In this document: one piece after another, positions 1-6,123 of the stretch
Layout: each line of letters opens with the position of its first letter
Numbering within the stretch: the stretch's first letter is position 1
DNA from: an uncultured Clostridia bacterium
GTDB taxonomy: Bacteria; Bacillota; Clostridia; Christensenellales; Aristaeellaceae
Direction: 5' to 3'
Length of the DNA stretch: 8,258 bases
Assembly: GCA_934670175.1 (NCBI GenBank)
Contig: CAKUOX010000087.1
Location: 1-8,258, forward strand
Position numbers and translations under genes: made by a program
Notes under the pieces: model-generated
What the model was told of the DNA's origin: nothing
The model's database searches: none
Seen by the model: the letters and a program-made list of their open reading frames with translations, nothing else

Positions 1-1160
1 AGCTTGCCCTTGCGCCGCACAATGATGTACGCCAGATGCAGACCCAGCACCATCATAATGACGATGGCGATGATGCCGAACTTGTAGGTATTGATGATGC
101 TGCCGACGCGCGAAGCGATGGCGCGGTAATTGTCAAGGCCCAGACCCGACACGAACTGCGAGCCGTTCGTATTGCGGAAGGACGTGATGATAATGGTGAT
201 CTGCGGCAGCATGGCGATCAGCGCCACGATCCACACGAACGCCGTTGCCAGAATGCGCTTGCCCGTGGACAGCTTCACCACCTCGGGCGGACGCATGGCG
301 GACATGGTGTAGCTCTTGCGGTTGAGAATCCACTTCTGCAGGAACAGCACCAGCATGGTGAACACGACGGCAATCACCGCCATGGCGCTGGCAAAGGACG
401 CGCTGGTGGAGACCTCGCTCAGGTAGCGTTCATAGATCAATACGGTAAGCACCTTGTAGCCGCGGCCGATCAGCACGGGCGTGCCGAAATCCGCCATGGA
501 GGTCATGAACACGATCAGCGCCGCCGACAGAATCGTCGGCAGTATGATGGGCAGCGTCACGCGGCGAATGCGCGCAAAGCCATGCACGCCCAGGCTCTCG
601 CTGGCCTCCTCGAGCGCGCTGTCAAAATTTTCCAACGCTGTGGAGGTGTACATAAATACATACGGGAACAGTTTCAGCGTAAATACCAGCAATATGCCCT
701 TGAAGCCGTAAATCGTGCCGATGTCGATGCCGAAGGTATTCAGGAAAAACTGCGTGATGTAGCCCGCCTTGCCCAGCAGCAGAATCCAGCTATATGCGCC
801 GATAAAGGGCGGCGACAGCATGGAAAGCACCACGCAGGCCTTAATGGCCTTTTTGCCCCAGATATTGAAACGGGTGGTGACATAGGCCATCGGCAGACCC
901 AGTGCTACGCCCAACAGCGTCGCGCAGGTGCTGACCTTCAGCGTGTTGCCCAGCACCTTGCGATAGGCGCTCCGGCCGAAGAACTTGGCATAATTCGCCA
1001 GGGAAAAATGCCCATCCTCAAAAAAGCTCTGCAAAAACAGCTTGCCGAAGGGATAGAGGATAAAGAGCATGCAGAATATCAGTATGATAAACGCCACGAT
1101 GCCCCAATACAGTCCCTTCTGGCGTTCCCGACGGAGCGATTCGCCAAATGATTTCTTCAT
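1..1160 (-). CDS. ABC transporter permease, fused two-domain FbpB/AfuB type (C-terminus cut by window edge)
   Basis: This integral membrane permease should form the substrate channel for the ATPase and binding protein encoded just upstream. It starts with ATG at 1160-1158 and stays open for 386 codons to the window edge; FbpB-type permeases are usually about 550 residues, so roughly the last third is missing. A short basic N-terminus (MKKSFGESLRR) precedes a first membrane helix at about residues 18-40. The first permease domain carries the ATPase-contacting EAA loop at residues 184-204, with E185-A186, G191 and L203-P204 in the expected spacing. A second domain begins near residue 300, with a helix at about 303-327 and another at 360-380; its EAA loop would lie outside the window. 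The ATG overlaps the ATPase stop codon as ATGA (1157-1160), and an AAGGAAG ribosome-binding site sits 7 bases upstream inside the ATPase gene, so translation is probably coupled. The family is clear; the substrate (ferric iron, sugar phosphate or phosphonate) cannot be read from the permease. Confidence 0.93.
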   Translation of the reverse strand, partial: MKKSFGESLRRERQKGLYWGIVAFIILIFCMLFILYPFGKLFLQSFFEDGHFSLANYAKFFGRSAYRKVLGNTLKVSTCATLLGVALGLPMAYVTTRFNIWGKKAIKACVVLSMLSPPFIGAYSWILLLGKAGYITQFFLNTFGIDIGTIYGFKGILLVFTLKLFPYVFMYTSTALENFDSALEEASESLGVHGFARIRRVTLPIILPTILSAALIVFMTSMADFGTPVLIGRGYKVLTVLIYERYLSEVSTSASFASAMAVIAVVFTMLVLFLQKWILNRKSYTMSAMRPPEVVKLSTGKRILATAFVWIVALIAMLPQITIIITSFRNTNGSQFVSGLGLDNYRAIASRVGSIINTYKFGIIAIVIMMVLGLHLAYIIVRRKGK

Positions 1161-2218
1161 GTGAGCGCTTCCTTTCCGTCCGATGTGAATACATTGAATT
1201 TTTCCACCTTAAGCGCGACCTTTTCGCCGATCCCGCGCATGCGCGGATCCAGGTGCACATACTGATTGCACTGTATGATCTGATCGTTGGCAAGGCGCAC
1301 CTCGTAGCTGATGAAATCGCCCAGGAACGTAGCGATCTTGATCTCGCCGTTGATCGCGCCCTCCTGCGCGTCGACCAGCTCGATGTTTTCCGGACGAATG
1401 GACACGCGCACATCGCCCTCAAACGGACGCTTCAGCTGCACGGGCACGGGCGCCGTGCCCAAAATGGAAATGCCGCCGGAGATGGCCCTGCCGTCCAGGA
1501 AATTGCTGATGCCGATGAAATTCGCCACGAAGGTGTTCACGGGCTTGGAATAAATCTCATAGGGCTTTCCTACCTGTTCCACAATGCCCATGTTCATTAC
1601 GGCGATGCGGTCTGAAACCGCCAGCGCCTCCTCCTGGTCGTGGGTCACATAGATGGTGGTGATGTTCAGCTTGCGCTGGATCTCGCGAATGGAGGTGCGC
1701 ATCTGCACGCGCAACTTCGCATCCAGATTGGAAAGCGGTTCGTCCATCAGCAGCAGATCCGGCTCAATGACGATGGCGCGCGACAGAGCCACGCGCTGCT
1801 GCTGGCCGCCGGAGAGCTGCTGGGGCTGACGATCGGCATACTGGTCGATCTGCGTCAGCGCCATGGCGCGATCTACGCGCTCCTTCATTTCGGCCTTGGG
1901 CACCTTACGCGGCTTCAGGCCGTATTCCACGTTCTGGCGCACGGTCAGATGCGGAAAGATAGCATAGCTCTGAAATACCATGCCGATATTGCGCCGATAA
2001 GTCGGCACATGGTTGATCACCGCGTCGTCAAAGCGAATTTCGCCCTTCTCGATGGTGTTAAAGCCCGCGATCATGCGCAGCAGCGTGGTCTTGCCGCAGC
2101 CCGAGGGGCCGAGCAGCGTGAAAAACTCACCCGCCTTGATCTGCAGGCTCACATCCTTGATGGCCTGAAAATCGCCGTAGTACTTATCGACATGGTCGAT
2201 GGTTATGATTTTGCTCAT
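1157..2218 (-). CDS. ABC transporter ATP-binding protein, FbpC/PotA-like with TOBE-like C-terminus
   Basis: This cytoplasmic ATPase of 353 residues powers the importer formed with the adjacent permease and binding protein. All nucleotide-binding motifs are intact: Walker A GPSGCGKTT at residues 37-45, the Q-loop glutamine at 83, the signature LSGGQQQ at 135-141, Walker B LLLMDEP at 155-161 with D159 and E160, the D-loop SNLDAK just after, and the switch histidine H193. Residues from about 240 to 345 form the C-terminal regulatory region typical of the FbpC/PotA/MalK group (TOBE-like), including RVSIRPENIEL at about 271-281. The length is normal for the family. The gene is separated from the binding-protein gene by 160 bases holding a stem-loop, and it overlaps the permease start by ATGA. 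Its ribosome-binding site is poor compared with its neighbours: AAGGA lies about 12 bases before the ATG. Annotation as iron, sugar-phosphate, spermidine or phosphonate importer ATPase would all fit the ATPase alone. Confidence 0.96.
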   Translation of the reverse strand: MSKIITIDHVDKYYGDFQAIKDVSLQIKAGEFFTLLGPSGCGKTTLLRMIAGFNTIEKGEIRFDDAVINHVPTYRRNIGMVFQSYAIFPHLTVRQNVEYGLKPRKVPKAEMKERVDRAMALTQIDQYADRQPQQLSGGQQQRVALSRAIVIEPDLLLMDEPLSNLDAKLRVQMRTSIREIQRKLNITTIYVTHDQEEALAVSDRIAVMNMGIVEQVGKPYEIYSKPVNTFVANFIGISNFLDGRAISGGISILGTAPVPVQLKRPFEGDVRVSIRPENIELVDAQEGAINGEIKIATFLGDFISYEVRLANDQIIQCNQYVHLDPRMRGIGEKVALKVEKFNVFTSDGKEALT

Positions 2219-2230
2219 GGAGAAACACCG

Positions 2231-2235
2231 TCCTT
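2231..2235 (-). promoter_or_regulatory. Weak, long-spaced ribosome-binding site of the ABC ATPase gene
   Basis: Read on the minus strand the sequence before the ATG is AAGGACGGTGTTTCTCC. The only good Shine-Dalgarno match is AAGGA, about 12 bases from the start codon, which is longer than the 6-8 bases seen before the other genes here. This suggests the ATPase and the coupled permease are translated less efficiently than the binding protein. Confidence 0.5.
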
Positions 2236-2320
2236 GTGTTGTGGAATTGCCGGCACATTTCCTCAGAAAGCGCCGACTCTCAGAATTCTGCTTTTGCTAA
2301 TTCTTGACCTTTAATCAGAA

Positions 2321-2347
2321 AATGCTGGGAGCAGGGCCCCCAGCATT
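2321..2347 (-). terminator. Stem-loop between binding-protein and ATPase genes; leaky terminator or mRNA-stabilising hairpin
   Basis: The arms AATGCTGGG (2321-2329) and CCCAGCATT (2339-2347) are perfect reverse complements, giving a 9-base-pair stem with a 9-base loop. It begins about 31 bases after the binding-protein stop codon. On the transcript the stem is followed by TTCTGATTAAAGG, a weak and interrupted U tract, so complete termination is unlikely. A leaky terminator, or a structure protecting the 3' end of the upstream message, fits best. No clear promoter for the ATPase is visible in the remaining bases up to 2219. Confidence 0.6.
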
Positions 2348-2378
2348 ATGGAAATTGATCCTTCTCAGGCCGAGTCGA

Positions 2379-3356
2379 TCAGATGGTGGCTTCCTCCCAG
2401 AACTCGTTGAACTCCTCGGTGTGCTCCACGACCCAGTTGATATCATAATCGGCAACCGGAATATCGGTGGTGGAGATAAAGGCCTCAGGCAGCTCGACGT
2501 CCGTGCGGGAAGAACGGCGCCAGATGCCGGAAAGCGTATCCTGCACGTCCTTGCTCAGCACATAGTCCACGAACAGCTTGGCATTCTCGGTGTTGGGGCC
2601 GCCCTTAACAATGGTTACGGGGCTCATGAAGATGTTGGTGCCCTCTTCGGGATACACGACCTCGATCGCAGCGCCTTCGGAGCGATAGCGCAGCGCCGCC
2701 TCTTCATAGGTCAGGCCCGCGGCGTATTCGCCGTCCGCAGTTCCCTTATAAACGGCGGAGGAAGAGGAAAGCACGATGCCGTCCAGATTGTCGATCAGCT
2801 TCTGCAGGAACTCATAGCCGCCGCCATTTTCCATGCCGTAGGCGCCCATGATGGCCATGATGCAGGCAAACGCGGAAGAAGACTTCACCGGGTCGGCCGT
2901 CGCGATCTTGCCCTTGAATTCCTCATTCAGCAGGCTGCCCCAGCCGGTGGGCGCTTCGGCCACGTCCTTGGTATTGTAAACCATAACCATGGGCTCCAGG
3001 TCGAAGGCATACCACTTAAAGTTTTCGGTATCGTACACGCCCTCATACAGATTCGGGATCTCGGTGCTCTCATAGGATTCGAGCAGATCCGCCACGGGAA
3101 TGTAGCTCTCGACCACGCCGCCCCACACGACGTCCGCCTGCGGATTCGCAGCTTCGGCCTGAATACGGCTCAGGCATTCGCCGGTGCCCAAGGAAACCAG
3201 TTCAACGTCTACATCATATTTTTCTTCGAAGCCCTGAATAATGGGATCAGACCATTCCGCGGCATGGGAATAGTAAAGCACGAGCTTACCTTCCGCCAGC
3301 GCGGCAGACGACAGCGCCAGGATCATAACCAGCAACAGAGCAACAAATTTTTTCAT
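2379..3356 (-). CDS. ABC transporter extracellular substrate-binding protein, FbpA/AfuA/PhnS-like
   Basis: This exported binding protein of 325 residues captures the ligand for the permease and ATPase encoded downstream. Residues 1-21 form a signal peptide: Lys-Lys near the start, a hydrophobic core, and an Ala-Leu-Ala site followed by Glu22-Gly23. There is no lipobox cysteine, so it looks like a signal-peptidase-I substrate rather than a lipoprotein. The mature part begins with the group-typical LVLYYSHAAEW (25-35), then GTGE (58-61), ADVVWGG (74-80) and GLTYEEAA (214-221). At the last segment ferric-binding FbpA proteins carry two adjacent tyrosines that bind iron; here there is Y217-E218-E219, which argues against classic ferric binding. 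Hexose phosphate (as in AfuA) or a phosphonate are alternatives. The ATG at 3356 is supported by AGAAGGAGG with an 8-base spacer. The gene lies 39 bases after the phosphatase and before the ATPase, so it is very probably part of one operon. The family is secure; the ligand is not. Confidence 0.93.
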   Translation of the reverse strand: MKKFVALLLVMILALSSAALAEGKLVLYYSHAAEWSDPIIQGFEEKYDVDVELVSLGTGECLSRIQAEAANPQADVVWGGVVESYIPVADLLESYESTEIPNLYEGVYDTENFKWYAFDLEPMVMVYNTKDVAEAPTGWGSLLNEEFKGKIATADPVKSSSAFACIMAIMGAYGMENGGGYEFLQKLIDNLDGIVLSSSSAVYKGTADGEYAAGLTYEEAALRYRSEGAAIEVVYPEEGTNIFMSPVTIVKGGPNTENAKLFVDYVLSKDVQDTLSGIWRRSSRTDVELPEAFISTTDIPVADYDINWVVEHTEEFNEFWEEATI

Positions 3357-3380
3357 GGGGCATTCCTCCTTCTATTTTTG

Positions 3381-3397
3381 AACCGGCTTTGCCGGTC
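3381..3397 (-). other. Short GC-rich hairpin at the phosphatase stop codon
   Basis: ACCGGC (3382-3387) and GCCGGT (3391-3396) pair perfectly around a 3-base loop, with one extra G-U pair possible in the minus-strand RNA. The stem includes part of the TGA stop codon of the phosphatase gene. The transcript then continues with A-rich sequence, not a U tract, so this is not an intrinsic terminator. It may influence translation or stability at the junction with the binding-protein gene. Confidence 0.45.
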
Positions 3398-4229
3398 ATC
3401 CACGCAGATCTGCCAACACCGGATCGACCTCGCGTATCGCGCGCACGACCTCCGGATGAATGGCTGCCGAGGCCGCGAGCACGCCGCCCCAGCCATAGTC
3501 AAACGCACCGCCGTCCAGGCGGGTCACACGACCGCCCGCTTCCTCGATCAGCAGCCTTCCGGCCGCCAGATCCCACGGATGTGGGCCGATCTCAAAGTAG
3601 AAATCCAGTCCGCCCGCCGCAACGCGCGTCTGTTCATACACGGAAGCACCCAGCATGCGCATGTTCTGGCATTGCATCAGAAACAAATCGCACCAGCGCA
3701 TCGTATGCCTGCGCCAATTCATATCGCTCACCGGTACATGCGTCGCACCGATGGCCTCGCCAAGGCGCGCGTGCGTCGCGCAATGAATGCGCTGGCCGTT
3801 GCAGGTCGCGCCCGCGCCGCGCTCAGCCAGATACAGCGCATCGCCGTCGGGCTGATAGATCGCGCCTGCGACCGTATCACTGCCCTCAAAAACCGCTACC
3901 GATACGCCGTAGCCCAGCAGACCCTTGATATAATTGATCGTTCCGTCCAGGGGATCCACCAGCCAGATGCGCTCGTGCGCAGGATTATTCCGGATCAGGC
4001 GGATGATCTCCGTATCCGGCAAATTGTCCTCTTCCCCGATCACCCGATCCGCGGGAAACAGCCCCGCCACGCGCCGCTTGATCAGCGCCTGCGAAGAAAA
4101 ATCTGCCTCCGTAACAAAATCATTGGCAGATCCCTTTTCCTGGATCATCAGATCACGTTTGTGTGAAAGGCGCTGTACCGTTTGTCCAGCCTCTTTCGCA
4201 ATTTCGCCTGCATGCAACGTAATGTTCAT
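3396..4229 (-). CDS. Inositol monophosphatase family protein (Mg2+-dependent sugar-phosphate phosphatase)
   Basis: This is a cytoplasmic, metal-dependent phosphatase of the IMPase/SuhB/FBPase-like family, which removes phosphate from inositol phosphates, sugar phosphates or related small molecules. Numbered from the chosen start (277 residues), it has the family motifs in order: NDFVTEAD at 36-43, GEED at 65-68, the metal-binding DPLDGT at 92-97, and WDLAAG with D220 near the C-terminus followed by EEAGG. Length and motif spacing are normal and all expected metal ligands are present, so it should be active. The ATG at 4229 is preferred over an in-frame TTG at 4235 because AGAGG (4236-4240) lies 6 bases before the ATG but directly touches the TTG. 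It is the first gene of its operon, with its own promoter, and is followed 39 bases later by the transporter binding protein. This suggests it processes the imported compound, which is inference. The exact substrate (inositol phosphate, hexose phosphate, PAP-like nucleotide) cannot be told from these motifs. Confidence 0.93.
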   Translation of the reverse strand: MNITLHAGEIAKEAGQTVQRLSHKRDLMIQEKGSANDFVTEADFSSQALIKRRVAGLFPADRVIGEEDNLPDTEIIRLIRNNPAHERIWLVDPLDGTINYIKGLLGYGVSVAVFEGSDTVAGAIYQPDGDALYLAERGAGATCNGQRIHCATHARLGEAIGATHVPVSDMNWRRHTMRWCDLFLMQCQNMRMLGASVYEQTRVAAGGLDFYFEIGPHPWDLAAGRLLIEEAGGRVTRLDGGAFDYGWGGVLAASAAIHPEVVRAIREVDPVLADLRG

Positions 4230-4235
4230 ATTCAA

Positions 4236-4240
4236 CCTCT
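4236..4240 (-). promoter_or_regulatory. Ribosome-binding site that fixes the phosphatase start
   Basis: On the minus strand the sequence reads AAAGAGGTTGAATATG. AGAGG is 6 bases from the ATG at 4229 but adjacent to the possible TTG start at 4235, so the ATG is the workable start. Confidence 0.7.
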
Positions 4241-4249
4241 TTCATTGAC

Positions 4250-4278
4250 ATTATAAACCAGAAATGAGCAAAAATCAA
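4250..4278 (-). promoter_or_regulatory. Sigma-A-type promoter of the phosphatase-transporter operon
   Basis: Read on the minus strand there is a -35 element TTGATT (4278-4273), a spacer of exactly 17 bases, and a consensus -10 TATAAT (4255-4250). Transcription would start near 4243, leaving a leader of only about 14 bases before the ATG at 4229, so there is no room for a riboswitch or leader peptide. Control would therefore act at initiation, through proteins binding in or upstream of the promoter. The promoter lies downstream of the TraX terminator, which makes the phosphatase and transporter an independent unit. Confidence 0.85.
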
Positions 4279-4321
4279 CCTTCTTGAAAAATAATTGTTA
4301 CTCACATATCCTGGCTCATTT
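4262..4321. repeat. Inverted repeat AAATGAGC / GCTCATTT flanking the -35 region; possible operator pair
   Basis: AAATGAGC (4262-4269) lies inside the promoter spacer and its exact reverse complement GCTCATTT lies at 4314-4321. The centres are 52 bases apart, close to five helical turns. This arrangement would suit a regulator binding both sites. An 8-base match in a region of this size is not rare by chance, so the functional reading is tentative. Confidence 0.3.
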
Positions 4322-4329
4322 TGTATACA
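4322..4329. promoter_or_regulatory. Palindrome TGTATACA, possible regulator half-site
   Basis: A perfect 8-base palindrome directly abuts the distal arm of the inverted repeat, about 44 bases upstream of the -35 element of the phosphatase promoter. GTATAC-centred palindromes are common in operators of GntR-family regulators, but no regulator gene is present here and the site is short. Confidence 0.25.
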
Positions 4330-4353
4330 TTGACCAATTATTCGTGCATAACA

Positions 4354-4389
4354 AGGGTGGAGCTGCGCGTCACCGCGCAGCTCCACCTT
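4354..4389 (-). terminator. Strong stem-loop terminator after the TraX-family gene
   Basis: GGTGGAGCTGCGCG (4356-4369) and CGCGCAGCTCCACC (4374-4387) are perfect complements of 14 base pairs around a 4-base loop; a G-U and an A-U pair extend it to 4354-4389. It starts 17 bases after the TraX stop codon. On the minus strand the 3' side continues CCCTTGTTATGC, only a short U-rich tail. The stem is strong enough to end the upstream operon, and a fresh promoter follows. Confidence 0.8.
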
Positions 4390-4405
4390 CAGCTTTGTGC
4401 CAATT

Positions 4406-5194
4406 TCAAGCTAAATGGCACAGCACATAAATCAGCGCCATATGTGCCGGATAGAACAGATAGAAAACCCACCTGGGCAGCCGCAGCCGCGAATGCGAGC
4501 GGATGTAGATAAACGGCAGCGCGAGCATGGCAAACATCTGAATGCCGAAGCGCACGCCGAAAAGCTCGTAGCCGTTTCCCTCCAGCCCCCACCAGAGCAT
4601 GTACGCCAGAATGCACGGCAGCGACAGCCAGCGCCGGCTGATAAAGATGTAGAACAGCAGTATCAGCCCCAGTCCCCGCAGGCCGTAGTCGATCTTGCCG
4701 CGAATCAGCCAGCTGAACACCGCTAGCGCCGCAAAGAGCACCAGCTGCCGCTCACGCAGCGCCCATATCAGCAGCACGCCCAGCGCGAGCGTCAACAGAA
4801 TGCTCGGCTTCGCCCAGCTGTACATATAGAAGTTGAACGCTGCCGCAATGGGATCATCCTTAAAGGACACCGCGTACATCGCGCTGACGCTGTGCCCCAG
4901 CGCCACCGCGTAAATCGGCTGCGTAACCAGCGCGAGCGCCAGCAGCCGTTTCAGATAATTCAGCGGATTGCGCGTGTAAACGCAGCCCATCGCAATGCAG
5001 TAAGCATAGATCGGAAATGCCAGTCTGCCGATCACGCGCATGATGCGGTACTGCGGCAGCAGCATTTTTCCGGCATGGTCTGCAAACATCGCAAGCATTG
5101 CGATCAGCTTCAGCAGATTGCCATCGCCGTTCAGCTCAGTTGCCGACGGCGCAAACGGCCAGGGAATACTCAGATCCCGCCCCTTGCCTGCCAT
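4406..5194 (-). CDS. TraX family membrane protein (putative acyltransferase-like)
   Basis: This polytopic inner-membrane protein of 262 residues resembles the TraX family. The founding member, on the F plasmid, is needed for N-terminal acetylation of pilin; chromosomal relatives in Firmicutes have no established substrate. Recognisable family segments are LLKLIAMLAMFADHAGK (27-43, with the D39-H40 pair), GRLAFPIYAY (56-65), a central DYGLRGLG (169-176), and the C-terminal FYLFYPAHMALIY (244-256) with H251. Several hydrophobic helices follow one another, at about 27-46, 52-72, 82-100, 130-146, 149-164, 172-186, 190-203, 215-231 and 242-260. A hydrophilic N-terminus of about 25 residues precedes the first helix. 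The ATG at 5194 has AAGGAAGG with an 8-base spacer and lies only 14 bases after the sugar-kinase stop, so it is co-transcribed. No conjugation or pilin genes are nearby, so a different acceptor (surface glycan or another protein) is likely, which is inference. Confidence 0.82.
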   Translation of the reverse strand: MAGKGRDLSIPWPFAPSATELNGDGNLLKLIAMLAMFADHAGKMLLPQYRIMRVIGRLAFPIYAYCIAMGCVYTRNPLNYLKRLLALALVTQPIYAVALGHSVSAMYAVSFKDDPIAAAFNFYMYSWAKPSILLTLALGVLLIWALRERQLVLFAALAVFSWLIRGKIDYGLRGLGLILLFYIFISRRWLSLPCILAYMLWWGLEGNGYELFGVRFGIQMFAMLALPFIYIRSHSRLRLPRWVFYLFYPAHMALIYVLCHLA

Positions 5195-5208
5195 AGCTTC
5201 AGCCTTCC

Positions 5209-6090
5209 TTATTCGCCTTTGAGCGCGTCAAGCGCCAGCAGCAGCGATCCCGCCGCGCCCGCATTATCGCCAAGCCTGGGGGCAACGATGTAATTGTCTA
5301 TGTCGTGCAAAATGGTATCGTTGGCCACATAGCCGTTGAGCAGCTCCTGCGTGCGCCTGCGGATCTTGGGGAACAGATGCACCTGGTGCATCACGCCGCC
5401 GCCCAGCACGATCTTCTTCGGCGAAAGAATGACGATCGTGTTGGCGCACATCTGCGCCAGATATTCCGCTTCAATGTCCCAGGCGATGTGCTCCGGCGGC
5501 AGCTGCGCAGCGGGCACGCCCCAGCGCTTTTCAATGGCGACGCCCGTCGCCATGCCCTCCAGGCAGCCGTCGTGATAGGGACAGAAGCCGTGGGGTGCGG
5601 GGTCATCCTTGCAGGGACGCAGCAGCATGTGCCCCATCTCCGGGTGCACAAGGCCGTGCAGCAGCCTGCCCTCGACCACCGCGCCGCCGCCGACGCCCGT
5701 GCCGATCGTGTAATACACCAGCGAATCCAGCCCGCGGCCCGCGCCCAGGCGCGCCTCGGCCAGCGCCGCGCCGTTCACATCCGTATCGATGCCGACGGGC
5801 ACGTTCAGCGCCGCTGCCAGCGTGCGCAGCAGCGGATAATTCTGCCAGCCCGGCTTTGGCGTAGTGGTGATGTCACCGAAATTCGGATCCTGCTTATTCA
5901 GATTCAGCGGACCGAAGCTGCTGATGCCCAGCGCCTCGACCGGTCGCTCCCTGAAATAGTTAATGATGTCCGGCATCGTCTCTTCCGGCATCCGTGTCGG
6001 GAAACTCATCCGTTCAAACACATTTCCATTCTCATCGCCGATGGCGCATACCATCTTGGTACCGCCGGCTTCAAGCGCACCCAGACGCAT
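5209..6090 (-). CDS. ROK family sugar kinase, fructokinase (ScrK/GmuE)-type with zinc motif
   Basis: This cytoplasmic ATP-dependent sugar kinase of 293 residues probably phosphorylates fructose, or a related hexose, at C6. The N-terminal phosphate-binding segment is GALEAGGTK (4-12), the EAGGTK form characteristic of ROK fructokinases. The catalytic aspartate is D104 in the DTDVNGAALAE segment (102-112). GTGVGGG (130-136) follows, then the ROK zinc-binding set H154, C170, H173 and C176 within HPEMGHM...GFCPYHDGCLEG, and LGGGVM near residue 229. There is no helix-turn-helix domain, so it is an enzyme and not a ROK repressor. The ATG at 6090 is preceded by a near-ideal AGAAGGAGGT. The gene starts 33 bases after the histidine-kinase stop and ends 14 bases before the TraX-family gene, so all three are probably on one transcript. 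Fructose specificity is inferred from motif style; mannose, glucose or N-acetylhexosamine kinases of the same superfamily remain possible. Confidence 0.92.
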   Translation of the reverse strand: MRLGALEAGGTKMVCAIGDENGNVFERMSFPTRMPEETMPDIINYFRERPVEALGISSFGPLNLNKQDPNFGDITTTPKPGWQNYPLLRTLAAALNVPVGIDTDVNGAALAEARLGAGRGLDSLVYYTIGTGVGGGAVVEGRLLHGLVHPEMGHMLLRPCKDDPAPHGFCPYHDGCLEGMATGVAIEKRWGVPAAQLPPEHIAWDIEAEYLAQMCANTIVILSPKKIVLGGGVMHQVHLFPKIRRRTQELLNGYVANDTILHDIDNYIVAPRLGDNAGAAGSLLLALDALKGE

Positions 6091-6123
6091 GGGCAGACCT
6101 CCTTCTCGTATTTCGCAATTATC

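Noticed and set aside
36..1151. A 371-codon open frame on the plus strand
   Set aside because: It is antisense to the permease. The composition (many His, Gln, Arg) is that of a shadow frame, and the minus-strand frame encodes membrane helices and an EAA loop.
2281..2290. Palindrome CAGAATTCTG upstream of the ATPase gene
   Set aside because: It is only 10 bases, has no adjacent promoter, and is likely to occur by chance; no regulatory role can be supported.
1..3356. Calling the transporter fbpABC (ferric iron) outright
   Set aside because: The family group fits, but the iron-binding tyrosine pair is not seen, no clear Fur box lies at the operon promoter, and a phosphatase leads the operon. 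The ligand is left open.
2304..4166. A 620-codon open frame on the plus strand
   Set aside because: It runs antisense to the binding-protein and phosphatase genes, which have complete motifs and good ribosome sites. Its translation is rich in His, Arg, Gln and Ala, typical of an antisense shadow in GC-rich coding DNA, and it has no recognisable motif.
3396..4235. Longer phosphatase start at the TTG at 4235
   Set aside because: The AGAGG ribosome site touches the TTG directly, leaving no spacer, while it sits 6 bases before the ATG at 4229.
4230..4405. Riboswitch, leader RNA or small gene in the intergenic region before the phosphatase
   Set aside because: The predicted transcript leader is only about 14 bases. 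The rest of the gap is explained by the TraX terminator, promoter and possible operator sites, and no ORF there has a good ribosome site.
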